From the NCBI GenBank assembly GCA_043808565.1, contig JAZDEQ010000039.1:1-19791 (forward strand): a stretch of DNA of 19,791 nt. Direction: 5' to 3'. The notes below the pieces were generated by a model. That model searched no databases. It was not told the DNA's origin and saw nothing but the letters and a program-made list of their open reading frames with translations. This stretch comes from UBA12403 sp043808565 (GTDB lineage Bacteria > Patescibacteriota > Patescibacteriia > UBA9934 > GWF2-40-263). A program made the translations under genes and the position numbers. Below are positions 13,918 through 19,791 of this stretch, in pieces; position 1 is the stretch's first letter, and each line of letters starts with the position of its first letter.

Positions 13918-14586
13918 TTATTTAATTTCAGTTGTCTCGCTGGTTTTTTGCTTTTTAATGACACTTAAAATTTCCTCAGCAGTTACAGCTCCAGCCAGTC
14001 TTTCTGGGCCAATAAAAAGAATTGGTGTGGCGGTAATTTGTAGAGCCGTGCCTTCTTCAAAATCTTTTTTGACCAAAGGCAGAGTTTCTTGATTGGTTAG
14101 ACATTTTTGGAATTTTTCAATATCTAAACTTAGATCTTGAGCTAAAGATTTTAATTTAGTTTCTGAAAGGGTAATTTGGTCTTCAAAAATAGCATCATGA
14201 TATTCCCAGAATTTTCCTTGAGCCGCAGCACAGCGAGCGGCGATAGCTGTCGAGACAGCTAAATTATGTAATGATTCGTTGGGCAGGTCTTTCCAAACTA
14301 ACTGAACTGTCGGGTCGGTTCTTAAAACCACTTCAAGAGTGGTGGCCAACTCTTTACAAGCCGGACATTGAAAATCACTGAATTCAACAATTGTTACTTT
14401 GGGTTGAGAGGCACCTTTAGCCGGGTTAATAAAAGTAACCGTTGGGGTTTCTAAAGTCGCGGTGGTTGAAGCGGCTTCACTTTGTTCTTTTTCTGGCGTC
14501 CAAACCGGTCGGAGCCGTAAAAAGAAAAAAATAAAAACCACAGCCGTGATAAAAGTTATAACTAAGAGGGTGAGCCAACGGGACAT
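13918..14586 (-). CDS. DsbA-like thioredoxin-fold protein, membrane-anchored
   Basis: Residues 5-24 form one N-terminal membrane anchor, followed by a flexible Ser/Thr/Glu-rich linker (31-60). The thioredoxin fold starts at 'VTIVEFSDFQCPACKEL' with the redox pair Cys74 and Cys77 in a CPAC motif. A helical insertion and the late 'TATPILFIG' segment follow, holding the cis-proline of the fold (Pro in ATPI). This is the Thioredoxin_4/DSBA-like family, which forms or isomerises disulfides outside the membrane. The 222-residue length is normal. It is separated by only 2 bases from the Cys-rich pilin/M23 gene, which is the obvious client. A GTAGAA-family repeat lies just before its start, and no separate promoter was found there. 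Confidence 0.9.
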   Translation of the reverse strand: MSRWLTLLVITFITAVVFIFFFLRLRPVWTPEKEQSEAASTTATLETPTVTFINPAKGASQPKVTIVEFSDFQCPACKELATTLEVVLRTDPTVQLVWKDLPNESLHNLAVSTAIAARCAAAQGKFWEYHDAIFEDQITLSETKLKSLAQDLSLDIEKFQKCLTNQETLPLVKKDFEEGTALQITATPILFIGPERLAGAVTAEEILSVIKKQKTSETTEIK

Positions 14587-14603
14587 AATTTATGTTAATA
14601 AAA

Positions 14604-14686
14604 CGTAGAAACCGTAGAGGGTAGAAAACGTAGATTATTTGATTTATTTTGATATTCTACGTCTTCTACGATTTCTACGCTTTTTA
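14604..14686. repeat. GTAGAA-family palindromic repeat, copy 2
   Basis: Left units CGTAGAAAC, CGTAGAGG, GTAGAAAACGTAGA (14604-14634) face inverted units ATTCTACGTC, TTCTACGATTTCTACG (to about 14680), ending in CTTTTTAC. The end of the element supplies the TAA stop (14684-14686) of the minus-strand beta-propeller gene. It fills the whole gap to the DsbA-like gene. The copy at 6275-6378 shares the unit, the arm layout and the position at a stop codon. Confidence 0.75.
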
Positions 14687-15919
14687 CTTCAATTTAATGT
14701 ATTCCAACCGATTGTTGAGAGCATTAGAGTAATAAAGCGTCGAACCATCGTCAGAGATAAAAAGATTTTTTAAACAAGTGGATTCAGCTGGTCGAGCGAT
14801 TAAATTTGAACTGCCAGACGTCAGATTGATTTTGTAAACATCATCAGAAGTGTTTTTATACATTGATGGTTGGAAACCAGAATTATTCGGTAAATCTTGA
14901 GGGACAGCACAGTAAGCCGTGGTAGCATCAGTAAAAACACATTTATCAACCCAAGTATTTAAACCCAACGAACGTCTATTGCCACCCAAAGAATTGGCCG
15001 AGCCGTCAACTACCCAAAGCAGTGGTTTGTTGTTACTAAAACTACCATACACTGAATAGAGAATGGTACTACCGCGAGTGTTCCAAATTGCTTCAAAGCC
15101 CAAGCCCTCAACCACCAAGCCTTTAAAATTTTCTTTATTCTTGCCAACTGGAATAATCATCCGTCGATCTAAACCACCAACCTGAACATCGCCAGTATCA
15201 GAAAAGGCAATAATTTGATCATTGGGCGAGGGATTAATCTGAACTTTATCGGCATTTTCACCAAGGGCTTGAACGGCTCTAACTTGAGAGCCGTCGTCAT
15301 TAGAAACAACAATTGCTCGACTGTCAGGATCAAGACCAATACTTTTAGCGATAATTTCGTCATTGGCCGGAGAAAATTCAAATTCTTCCCAGTGTTTGGG
15401 TAGAGTTACTTGAATCTCCGAAGTAAAATCATAAACTACGTTTGAACCATCAGGAAATTCAATTACTGCTTTATCACCACCGGTGTTCCAGGAAATGTTT
15501 TCAGCATCAGGAAATTGTTTATTGGAAAGCTTGGTGTAAGTGCCGTCGGTATTAATAGTATAGAATCGGTTATCTTTAGTATCATAATAATTCATGTTTT
15601 TGCCGTCTAAGGAAAGGGAAGTACCAGAAACAGATCCAGTGGTTAGAATATTGGTTTTGGTTAAGCCGCCATTAGCTATTTCGGCGGCCTCGGGCAGATT
15701 TTCAGTGGTTTCGGAAGGGGTCGTAATAGCGGTGGGTGTACCAGTTTGGGCCGATGGTAATTGACCAGTAATATTGCCACCGGTTATCCCATCTATTGGA
15801 CCACTAATTTGTCCCGAGCTTGGGGCAAAAAACATAAAATAAAGAAGTGTTCCAATACCAATAACCGAGATGACAAAAGCCAGAATTAGGAGAATTTTTT
15901 TTTGATGTTCTGACAACAT
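14684..15919 (-). CDS. Membrane-anchored beta-propeller-like protein (TolB/WD40-like)
   Basis: I take the ATG at 15919 (MLSEHQKKILL), giving 411 residues, because the longer frame from 16006 would overlap the end of the previous gene by about 68 bases and gains only an unlikely N-terminus. Residues 8-31 are a single membrane helix, then a Gly/Thr/Pro-rich linker to about residue 75. The rest shows repeated strands of the kind 'NISWNTGGDKAVIEFPDGSNVVYDF', 'SPNDQIIAFSDTGDVQVGG', 'IWNTRGSTILYSVYG' and 'FISDDGSTLYYSN', typical of TolB- or WD40-like propeller blades. No catalytic motif is seen. It is likely a scaffold facing outward in the assembly encoded by its neighbours. The gap to the upstream gene is 19 bases. 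Confidence 0.85.
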   Translation of the reverse strand: MLSEHQKKILLILAFVISVIGIGTLLYFMFFAPSSGQISGPIDGITGGNITGQLPSAQTGTPTAITTPSETTENLPEAAEIANGGLTKTNILTTGSVSGTSLSLDGKNMNYYDTKDNRFYTINTDGTYTKLSNKQFPDAENISWNTGGDKAVIEFPDGSNVVYDFTSEIQVTLPKHWEEFEFSPANDEIIAKSIGLDPDSRAIVVSNDDGSQVRAVQALGENADKVQINPSPNDQIIAFSDTGDVQVGGLDRRMIIPVGKNKENFKGLVVEGLGFEAIWNTRGSTILYSVYGSFSNNKPLLWVVDGSANSLGGNRRSLGLNTWVDKCVFTDATTAYCAVPQDLPNNSGFQPSMYKNTSDDVYKINLTSGSSNLIARPAESTCLKNLFISDDGSTLYYSNALNNRLEYIKLK

Positions 15920-15938
15920 ATTTTTTGAATTTTGGCGT

Positions 15939-17645
15939 TTAAAAGAAACCCGAGAAAAAATTAATAATTGAAGAAACGCCACCAGCATCAAGGGCGCTAG
16001 TTCCAACCGTGCCCAATAAGGCGCCTAAGCCAATAGCTGGCCCAAAAATTACTAAAATACTAAGGGAAACAATAATAGTTAAAGTTCCAATTACTAAAAT
16101 ATCAACAAGAATAATAAGAGCGTGAAGCATTTTAATCGGCAGAATTTGTGTAGAAATAGGCAGAGGATCCCATTCGGCGAGTTCTGGAAACAAGAAAGAA
16201 AACATTTTATTTTTGAAATAAAAAGTAAAAATTTGCATGGTTAAATCGGTTAAAGTAACTGCATACATCAAAACAGTAACAACTGTAGAAACGCCGACCG
16301 TGCCAATATCAAAGGCATTGCCAATTGACTGAGCTAATTCTTCCACTCCACGACGAATATAGGTCATGGATTTTTTTCTCAGTTTTTGTGAAGCGCCCTT
16401 AGTTTTTTCCGACGCAATATCATTAACCGGATTTTGTTTTTGGCGCTGACGTTCTTGTTGTTGATTTTGAGATAGCTGTTGAGAACGTTGGGTAACTGAG
16501 GTGGCTTCGTCAGTTTGTTGATTGGGTTCAGAATCGACTTTTTCGTCATTTTTTTCCGATGATTCTTTTTTGTTTTCTTCATTATTATCGTTTTTTCCAG
16601 TCCTTTCATCTTCAGTCCCTTCACCTTCCTCTGTCTCTTCTTCGTCTTCGTTTTCTGGTTCAGGTACGCCGTTTGGATAAAGAGGAATTGCTGGAGAAAC
16701 AGGTAACCGCGGAAAACCGTGTTTGGCTTGAAATTGGTTTTGTTGAAGATGACTTTTTTTATCAGCTTCATCACTTGAATCTTTATTATTTTTTTTGTCT
16801 TTTGAGGGAAGCCAGGCGAGTGGTTTTTTTCTAACTGATTTGGCTGGCGGTAGCTGAGGTTTTGGTAGGGGATTTTTTTGCTCAACGACAGGTTGGGGTA
16901 CTGGATCTGGAGGAACCGGAGGTGAGGATTGATTATTGACCGTTGGTTTTGGTGTTCGACTTGGCTGAGGATTTTTTAAGCGTTTGGCTTCTAAGTTTTT
17001 TTTGTTGATCGCTTCACGAAAGTTTAATAAGCGATTTTTTACATCAGCGGCCGAGACATTGGAAATTTTTTCCGCGGCTTGGCCAATGGTCATTTCTGGC
17101 AAAAAACGCATGGCGGCATTGCCAGCGATTTGTAGGGCTGGTAGAGCCAGAAAACCCAAGCCGCCAGTACCGGCCCCCAAAAGAGCCGAGGTCCCAAGTA
17201 CTGCACCCTTGACGGCCAACCTTCTTAAATCCATGCCTGATACGAATTTTTTTAAAGATTTAGTTTGGTAAAGTCTTTTTAAATCACCGACCGTGACTAG
17301 TCCGGACAGAGACGAACTAATGGCGGCGCCTTTTAAATTACTGGCCAGTCTTGTACCTTTTTGTTCGGTTGAGCCAGAGAGAAAACCCGAAACCACGCCA
17401 CCAAGATCTTCGCTAACAAAATTTCGAACGGTTAAAGTAATGCCAATGACGGCAGTTTTTTTACCAATGGTGCCAAGAGAAGATTTGTCTATTAAAGAGC
17501 CAATGCCTTTTTGCGAGATTTTGTTTCTTATTTGAGCAACATCTTCTTCGGAAATATTAAAGCCAGCACCCAAAAAACTTCCAGTAACGAGGTTGATTGC
17601 TTCGCTGGTCAAGAAATTTTGTAAATCTTGCTTGGTAGCCGGCAT
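15939..17645 (-). CDS. Large membrane protein with low-complexity middle, unknown
   Basis: I do not recognise this 568-residue protein. Residues 1-200 are mildly hydrophobic, rich in Gly, Ser and Ala, and may form amphipathic helices or membrane-associated turns (a Gly-rich stretch at 150-175). Residues about 225-280 are Pro-rich; 325-375 are strongly acidic (runs of Glu and Asp); 375-408 are Gln-rich. Two long hydrophobic segments follow, about 447-475 and 508-545, and the C-terminus is Gly/Ser-rich. The layout, a disordered charged centre between membrane-active ends, and the operon position between a coiled-coil protein and a pilin-type system suggest a structural role at the envelope, perhaps the inner-membrane part of a type IV secretion-like apparatus; that is inference. 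Only 3 bases separate it from the upstream gene. Confidence 0.7.
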   Translation of the reverse strand: MPATKQDLQNFLTSEAINLVTGSFLGAGFNISEEDVAQIRNKISQKGIGSLIDKSSLGTIGKKTAVIGITLTVRNFVSEDLGGVVSGFLSGSTEQKGTRLASNLKGAAISSSLSGLVTVGDLKRLYQTKSLKKFVSGMDLRRLAVKGAVLGTSALLGAGTGGLGFLALPALQIAGNAAMRFLPEMTIGQAAEKISNVSAADVKNRLLNFREAINKKNLEAKRLKNPQPSRTPKPTVNNQSSPPVPPDPVPQPVVEQKNPLPKPQLPPAKSVRKKPLAWLPSKDKKNNKDSSDEADKKSHLQQNQFQAKHGFPRLPVSPAIPLYPNGVPEPENEDEEETEEGEGTEDERTGKNDNNEENKKESSEKNDEKVDSEPNQQTDEATSVTQRSQQLSQNQQQERQRQKQNPVNDIASEKTKGASQKLRKKSMTYIRRGVEELAQSIGNAFDIGTVGVSTVVTVLMYAVTLTDLTMQIFTFYFKNKMFSFLFPELAEWDPLPISTQILPIKMLHALIILVDILVIGTLTIIVSLSILVIFGPAIGLGALLGTVGTSALDAGGVSSIINFFSGFF

Positions 17646-17648
17646 AAT

Positions 17649-17960
17649 TTAAGCCTGGTTTTCAGAGACTTCATCAAGAACCACGGCCAAAGAAATAACA
17701 TCTTCTTTGTATTGATCTTGCAAAGCTTTTATTCTAGCTTCGTATTCTTCTGAGCCAATAGCGCTTTTTTGTTCATCAAGCAAAGCTTGTAAAAATTGAT
17801 ATTTACCAGTTATTAATTCGACCAATTGTTTGTATTCAATTTTAAGGAACGGCTTTTTAGTTGGGTCGCTAGCCATGGTATAAAGACGGTCTTTTTGAGC
17901 TTGAATTTTTTGCTCCTGTTCGTCTAATTGGGGACGAATAATTTCTGAAAGATTACTCAT
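17649..17960 (-). CDS. Small coiled-coil protein, unknown function
   Basis: The 103-residue protein is almost wholly helical, with heptad-like spacing and many Glu, Gln and Lys (residues 10-32 and 60-92), interrupted by 'SDPTKKPFL' at 31-39. No signal peptide or membrane segment is present, so it is cytoplasmic. It is the first gene after the extended -10 promoter at 17987 and is spaced 3 bases from the next gene, which argues for translational coupling. It may bind the cytoplasmic part of that membrane protein. Coding is supported by the operon position and composition; the function is unknown. Confidence 0.7.
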   Translation of the reverse strand: MSNLSEIIRPQLDEQEQKIQAQKDRLYTMASDPTKKPFLKIEYKQLVELITGKYQFLQALLDEQKSAIGSEEYEARIKALQDQYKEDVISLAVVLDEVSENQA

Positions 17961-17986
17961 ATAAATTTGTTTAATTTACTTGAGTA

Positions 17987-17995
17987 ATTATAACA
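17987..17995 (-). promoter_or_regulatory. Extended -10 promoter of the membrane-assembly operon
   Basis: On the minus strand the sequence reads TGTTATAAT: a perfect TATAAT with the extended TG one base upstream. No good -35 is seen. The start would fall near 17980, 20 bases before the coiled-coil gene. It lies between that gene and the htpX stop, and could drive the six genes down to radA, which are spaced by 2 to about 100 bases. Confidence 0.6.
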
Positions 17996-18004
17996 TATTT
18001 ATTC

Positions 18005-18892
18005 TTATCTTCCCATTTGTCGTAACCGAGCAATTCTTTCTTGAATTGGCGGATGAGTGCTAAAAAGTTGTTCGAATTTTTTGGTGACAAAAGGGTCAAA
18101 AGGATTGGCTAAAAAAAGATGAGCCGTGGCGTGGTTAGCTCGGACCATGGGTTTGTCGATGGTGGCGATTTTTTCTAAAGCCGAAGCTAAACCTTCGGGA
18201 TAGCGGGTGAGCAGGGAGCCAGTGGCGTCAGCCAAATATTCTCGTCGGCGGCCAATGGCCAGCTTGAGAAGTTCGGCTAAAAATGGCGAGAGAATCGCCA
18301 AAACAATACCGATTAAAAAAAGCGCCAATTGAAGTTGGCCATTGTCATTATTTCGGCCGCGGCCAAGCGAATGAATTAAAATATCAGACAGTAACATGAC
18401 TGTGCCAACTAAAACCACGACCACAGTCATTAAGCGAATATCAAGATTTTTTACATGGGCTAACTCGTGGGCTATTACGCCTTGAAGTTCTTGTTTGTCC
18501 ATTATTTGTAATAGACCGGTGGTAACAGCGATTGAGGCGTGGGCTGGATCGCGACCGGTGGCAAAAGCATTGGGTGAAGGATCGTCGATAATATAAATTT
18601 TTGGTGTGGGCAGACCGACTGTAATAGCTAGATTTTCGACGGTATTATAAAGATCGGGATTTTGTGATTTTTCAATCGGCTTGGCTCCAGAAGCCAAAAG
18701 AGCCACACTGTCACCTTTGTAATAACCAATTAGGTTCATGACCGTGGCAATGATAACCGCTAGAATGATTCCGCCAGATCCATCACCGCCAGCTTGAGTG
18801 CCAAATACCCAACCAATCGCAATAATAATGATCGAAAAAATGGCGATCAGAAAAAAAGTTTGACGCTTGTTGGTAGTGATTTCGGAGTACAT
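18005..18892 (-). CDS. htpX: Membrane zinc metalloprotease HtpX (M48)
   Basis: HtpX degrades misfolded membrane proteins. The zinc site HELAH is at residues 142-146 (His142, Glu143, His146), with the third ligand Glu218 in 'RRREYLADA', the M48B arrangement. Hydrophobic helices lie at about 13-30, 40-57, 153-172 and 187-209, so the catalytic domain faces the cytoplasm as in E. coli. The 295-residue length is normal and ends with the expected 'FSTHPPIQERIARL' tail. lemA lies upstream; the lemA-htpX pair is a common bacterial arrangement. A palindromic repeat (18897-18985) fills the gap between them, beginning 5 bases before the start codon, so it would fold next to the htpX initiation site. Confidence 0.96.
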   Translation of the reverse strand: MYSEITTNKRQTFFLIAIFSIIIIAIGWVFGTQAGGDGSGGIILAVIIATVMNLIGYYKGDSVALLASGAKPIEKSQNPDLYNTVENLAITVGLPTPKIYIIDDPSPNAFATGRDPAHASIAVTTGLLQIMDKQELQGVIAHELAHVKNLDIRLMTVVVVLVGTVMLLSDILIHSLGRGRNNDNGQLQLALFLIGIVLAILSPFLAELLKLAIGRRREYLADATGSLLTRYPEGLASALEKIATIDKPMVRANHATAHLFLANPFDPFVTKKFEQLFSTHPPIQERIARLRQMGR

Positions 18893-18896
18893 AGGG

Positions 18897-18985
18897 GTTA
18901 CGAATCACGAATTTTGAACGAAATCACGAATCCACGAATTTGTTACGAATATTCGTTGATTATTCGTTGATTCGTGATTCGTAAC
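18897..18985. repeat. ACGAATC-type palindromic repeat between lemA and htpX
   Basis: GTTACGAATCACGAAT at 18897-18912 is perfectly inverted at 18970-18985. The space between is made of further copies of ACGAAT and CACGAATC in both orientations. It fills nearly the whole 97-base gap, 4 bases after the lemA stop on the minus strand. Its design (short units, mirrored) resembles the GTAGAA repeats but the unit differs. Confidence 0.8.
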
Positions 18986-18989
18986 AAAC

Positions 18990-19541
18990 TTAGAATGATA
19001 CTTTCGGCGTCTCATTCACCACATCTGGGGCATCGTAAAAATCCCGTTTGATAAAACCAAACATGCCAGCAATCAGATTGGTGGGGAAGACTTGGAGTTT
19101 GGTGTTGAAATCGCGAACATTGCCATTGTAAAAACGGCGGGAGGCCTGAATTTTATCTTCAGCATCAGTTAAATTTCTTTGCAGATCAAGAAAATTATCA
19201 GAAGCCCTAAGTTGCGGATAATTTTCCGCCACCGCAAAAAGCGATTTAAGACTTTGCGACAACATATTTTCGGTTTCAGCGTGTTCGCTCATAGTTTGGG
19301 CACCCATGGCCGCAGTGCGAGCCTCGGTGACTTTGGTAAAAACACCCTCTTCGTGTTTAGCATAACCTTTGACAGTTTCCATGAGGTTGGGGATAAGATC
19401 ATAGCGGCGTTTGAGCTGGACTTCGATGTCAGACCAAGCCTCTTCAACTCGGTTGCGTAGAGCAATTAAGCCGTTATAAACAAAAACAAACCAGACGGCT
19501 ACCAGGGCTAAAAATCCCGGTAAAATGAAAAAATATTCCAT
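18990..19541 (-). CDS. lemA: LemA family membrane protein
   Basis: Residues 4-25 form the single N-terminal membrane helix (FFILPGFLALVAVWFVFVYN), followed by the family signature 'RVEEAWSDIEVQLKRRYDLIPNLMETVKGY' split over about 32-63. The rest is a four-helix bundle with the conserved 'RRFYNGNVRDFNTKLQVFPTNLIA' region in the C-terminal third. At 183 residues the length is normal. LemA proteins accompany M48 proteases in many bacteria; their precise role is unclear, perhaps as membrane scaffold or adaptor. A good promoter lies 40 bases upstream, and htpX follows after the repeat, so both are probably one transcription unit. Confidence 0.95.
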   Translation of the reverse strand: MEYFFILPGFLALVAVWFVFVYNGLIALRNRVEEAWSDIEVQLKRRYDLIPNLMETVKGYAKHEEGVFTKVTEARTAAMGAQTMSEHAETENMLSQSLKSLFAVAENYPQLRASDNFLDLQRNLTDAEDKIQASRRFYNGNVRDFNTKLQVFPTNLIAGMFGFIKRDFYDAPDVVNETPKVSF

Positions 19542-19587
19542 AAAAGATGACAGTTAGAGTTTTTTAAAATATAATAATTCTGCCTTT

Positions 19588-19616
19588 ATTTTAAGGTTTT
19601 TAATTCTTAAAGTCAA
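19588..19616 (-). promoter_or_regulatory. Promoter of lemA-htpX
   Basis: On the minus strand TTGACT (19616-19611) and TAAAAT (19593-19588) are 17 bases apart. Transcription would start near 19581 and give a 40-base leader. It stands back-to-back with the plus-strand promoter candidate at 19622, so the two may compete or share a regulator. Confidence 0.7.
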
Positions 19617-19621
19617 TTAAA

Positions 19622-19650
19622 TTAACATTAAATTGATTAATTTGAATTAT
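19622..19650 (+). promoter_or_regulatory. Divergent promoter candidate for the gene at the window end
   Basis: TTAACA at 19622-19627 and AATTAT at 19645-19650 are 17 bases apart. The -35 is good and the -10 is poor (four of six). The predicted start near 19657 gives a leader of about 117 bases before the ATG at 19774. Confidence 0.4.
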
Positions 19651-19651
19651 G

Positions 19652-19773
19652 GCACTGGTAGGCGATTCAGTTGATCCCCAACCAGTTATTGTCTCTTAAT
19701 GGAGACGAAAATGACGTATACTATTGGGATACCGTGAACGTATTCTTAATTATACTTCATTTTCGTCCTCACT
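19652..19773 (+). promoter_or_regulatory. Structured leader upstream of a plus-strand gene
   Basis: Three stems can be read: ACTGGT against ACCAGT (about 19654-19687), GTCTC against GAGAC with a 6-base loop (19691-19706), and GACGAAAATGA at 19704-19714 perfectly inverted as TCATTTTCGTC at 19757-19767. The last ends 6 bases before the ATG and shares bases with the second stem, so the two are mutually exclusive, as in switches. A 16-codon open frame (19649-19699, MALVGDSVDPQPVIVS) ends inside the second stem, but if the promoter above is right its ATG would not be transcribed. I recognise no known riboswitch class. Confidence 0.4.
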
Positions 19774-19791
19774 ATGCCAAAAAAAATTGTT
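19774..19791 (+). CDS. Start of a plus-strand gene cut by the window end
   Basis: ATG at 19774 begins MPKKIV and runs to the window edge. The start sits in ACTATG, the same context as serS, and follows a structured leader and a promoter candidate. Six codons are too few to identify the product. Confidence 0.45.

Noticed and set aside
15920..16006. Longer start for the beta-propeller gene
   Set aside because: It would overlap the upstream gene by about 68 bases and places a second hydrophobic stretch before an otherwise normal membrane anchor; the ATG at 15919 fits better.
16379..16885. Minus-strand 168-codon ORF within the large membrane protein gene
   Set aside because: It is a Lys-rich shadow of the acidic and Gln-rich low-complexity segment in another frame.

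Overview
The window looks like a chromosomal piece of a Candidatus Patescibacteria (CPR) genome, probably Parcubacteria-like. This is inferred from the content: AT-rich genes with almost no Shine-Dalgarno sequences, tightly packed operons of small membrane proteins, a pilin-like protein carrying an M23-like domain, many dispersed palindromic repeats, and a tRNA-Arg with a GCG anticodon. No rRNA or marker phylogeny is available, so the assignment is an inference.

Layout. Positions 1-225 hold only a decayed coding remnant. Positions 261-3797 form an accessory-looking stretch on the plus strand: a SEC-C metal-binding protein, a broken pRiA4b ORF-3-family gene (one frameshift plus one stop), and a GHKL/HSP90-like ATPase. 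A hypothetical gene and serS follow, closed by a near-perfect terminator at 5682-5719. A two-helix membrane protein comes next, then tRNA-Arg, a block of palindromic repeats, and recG. After recG a strong promoter carrying two copies of a 14-bp palindrome drives a DUF4143-type ATPase.

Positions 10150-11065 carry no convincing gene. A consensus-like promoter (TTGACA, 17 bp, TAGTCT) precedes about 880 bases that are visibly more GC-rich than the flanks and dense in stable hairpins. This is best read as a large structured noncoding RNA that I could not match to a known class, and it is the most interesting object here.

From 11071 to 19541 everything is on the minus strand. Transcription order is lemA, htpX, then (from an extended -10 promoter) a coiled-coil protein, a large membrane protein with a low-complexity middle, a beta-propeller-like lipid-anchored or membrane-anchored protein, a DsbA-like thioredoxin, a pilin/M23 fusion, and radA. 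The five genes before radA look like an envelope or secretion assembly, with redox folding help for the Cys-rich fusion protein. The radA coding sequence contains at least three in-frame repeat insertions. Back-to-back with the lemA promoter, a structured leader (about 19652-19773) precedes a new plus-strand gene cut by the window end.

Repeat theme. Several unrelated palindromic repeat families sit directly after stop codons (6275, 14686, 18985), beside the tRNA, in the recG leader and inside radA. This genome appears heavily colonised by non-autonomous palindromic elements.
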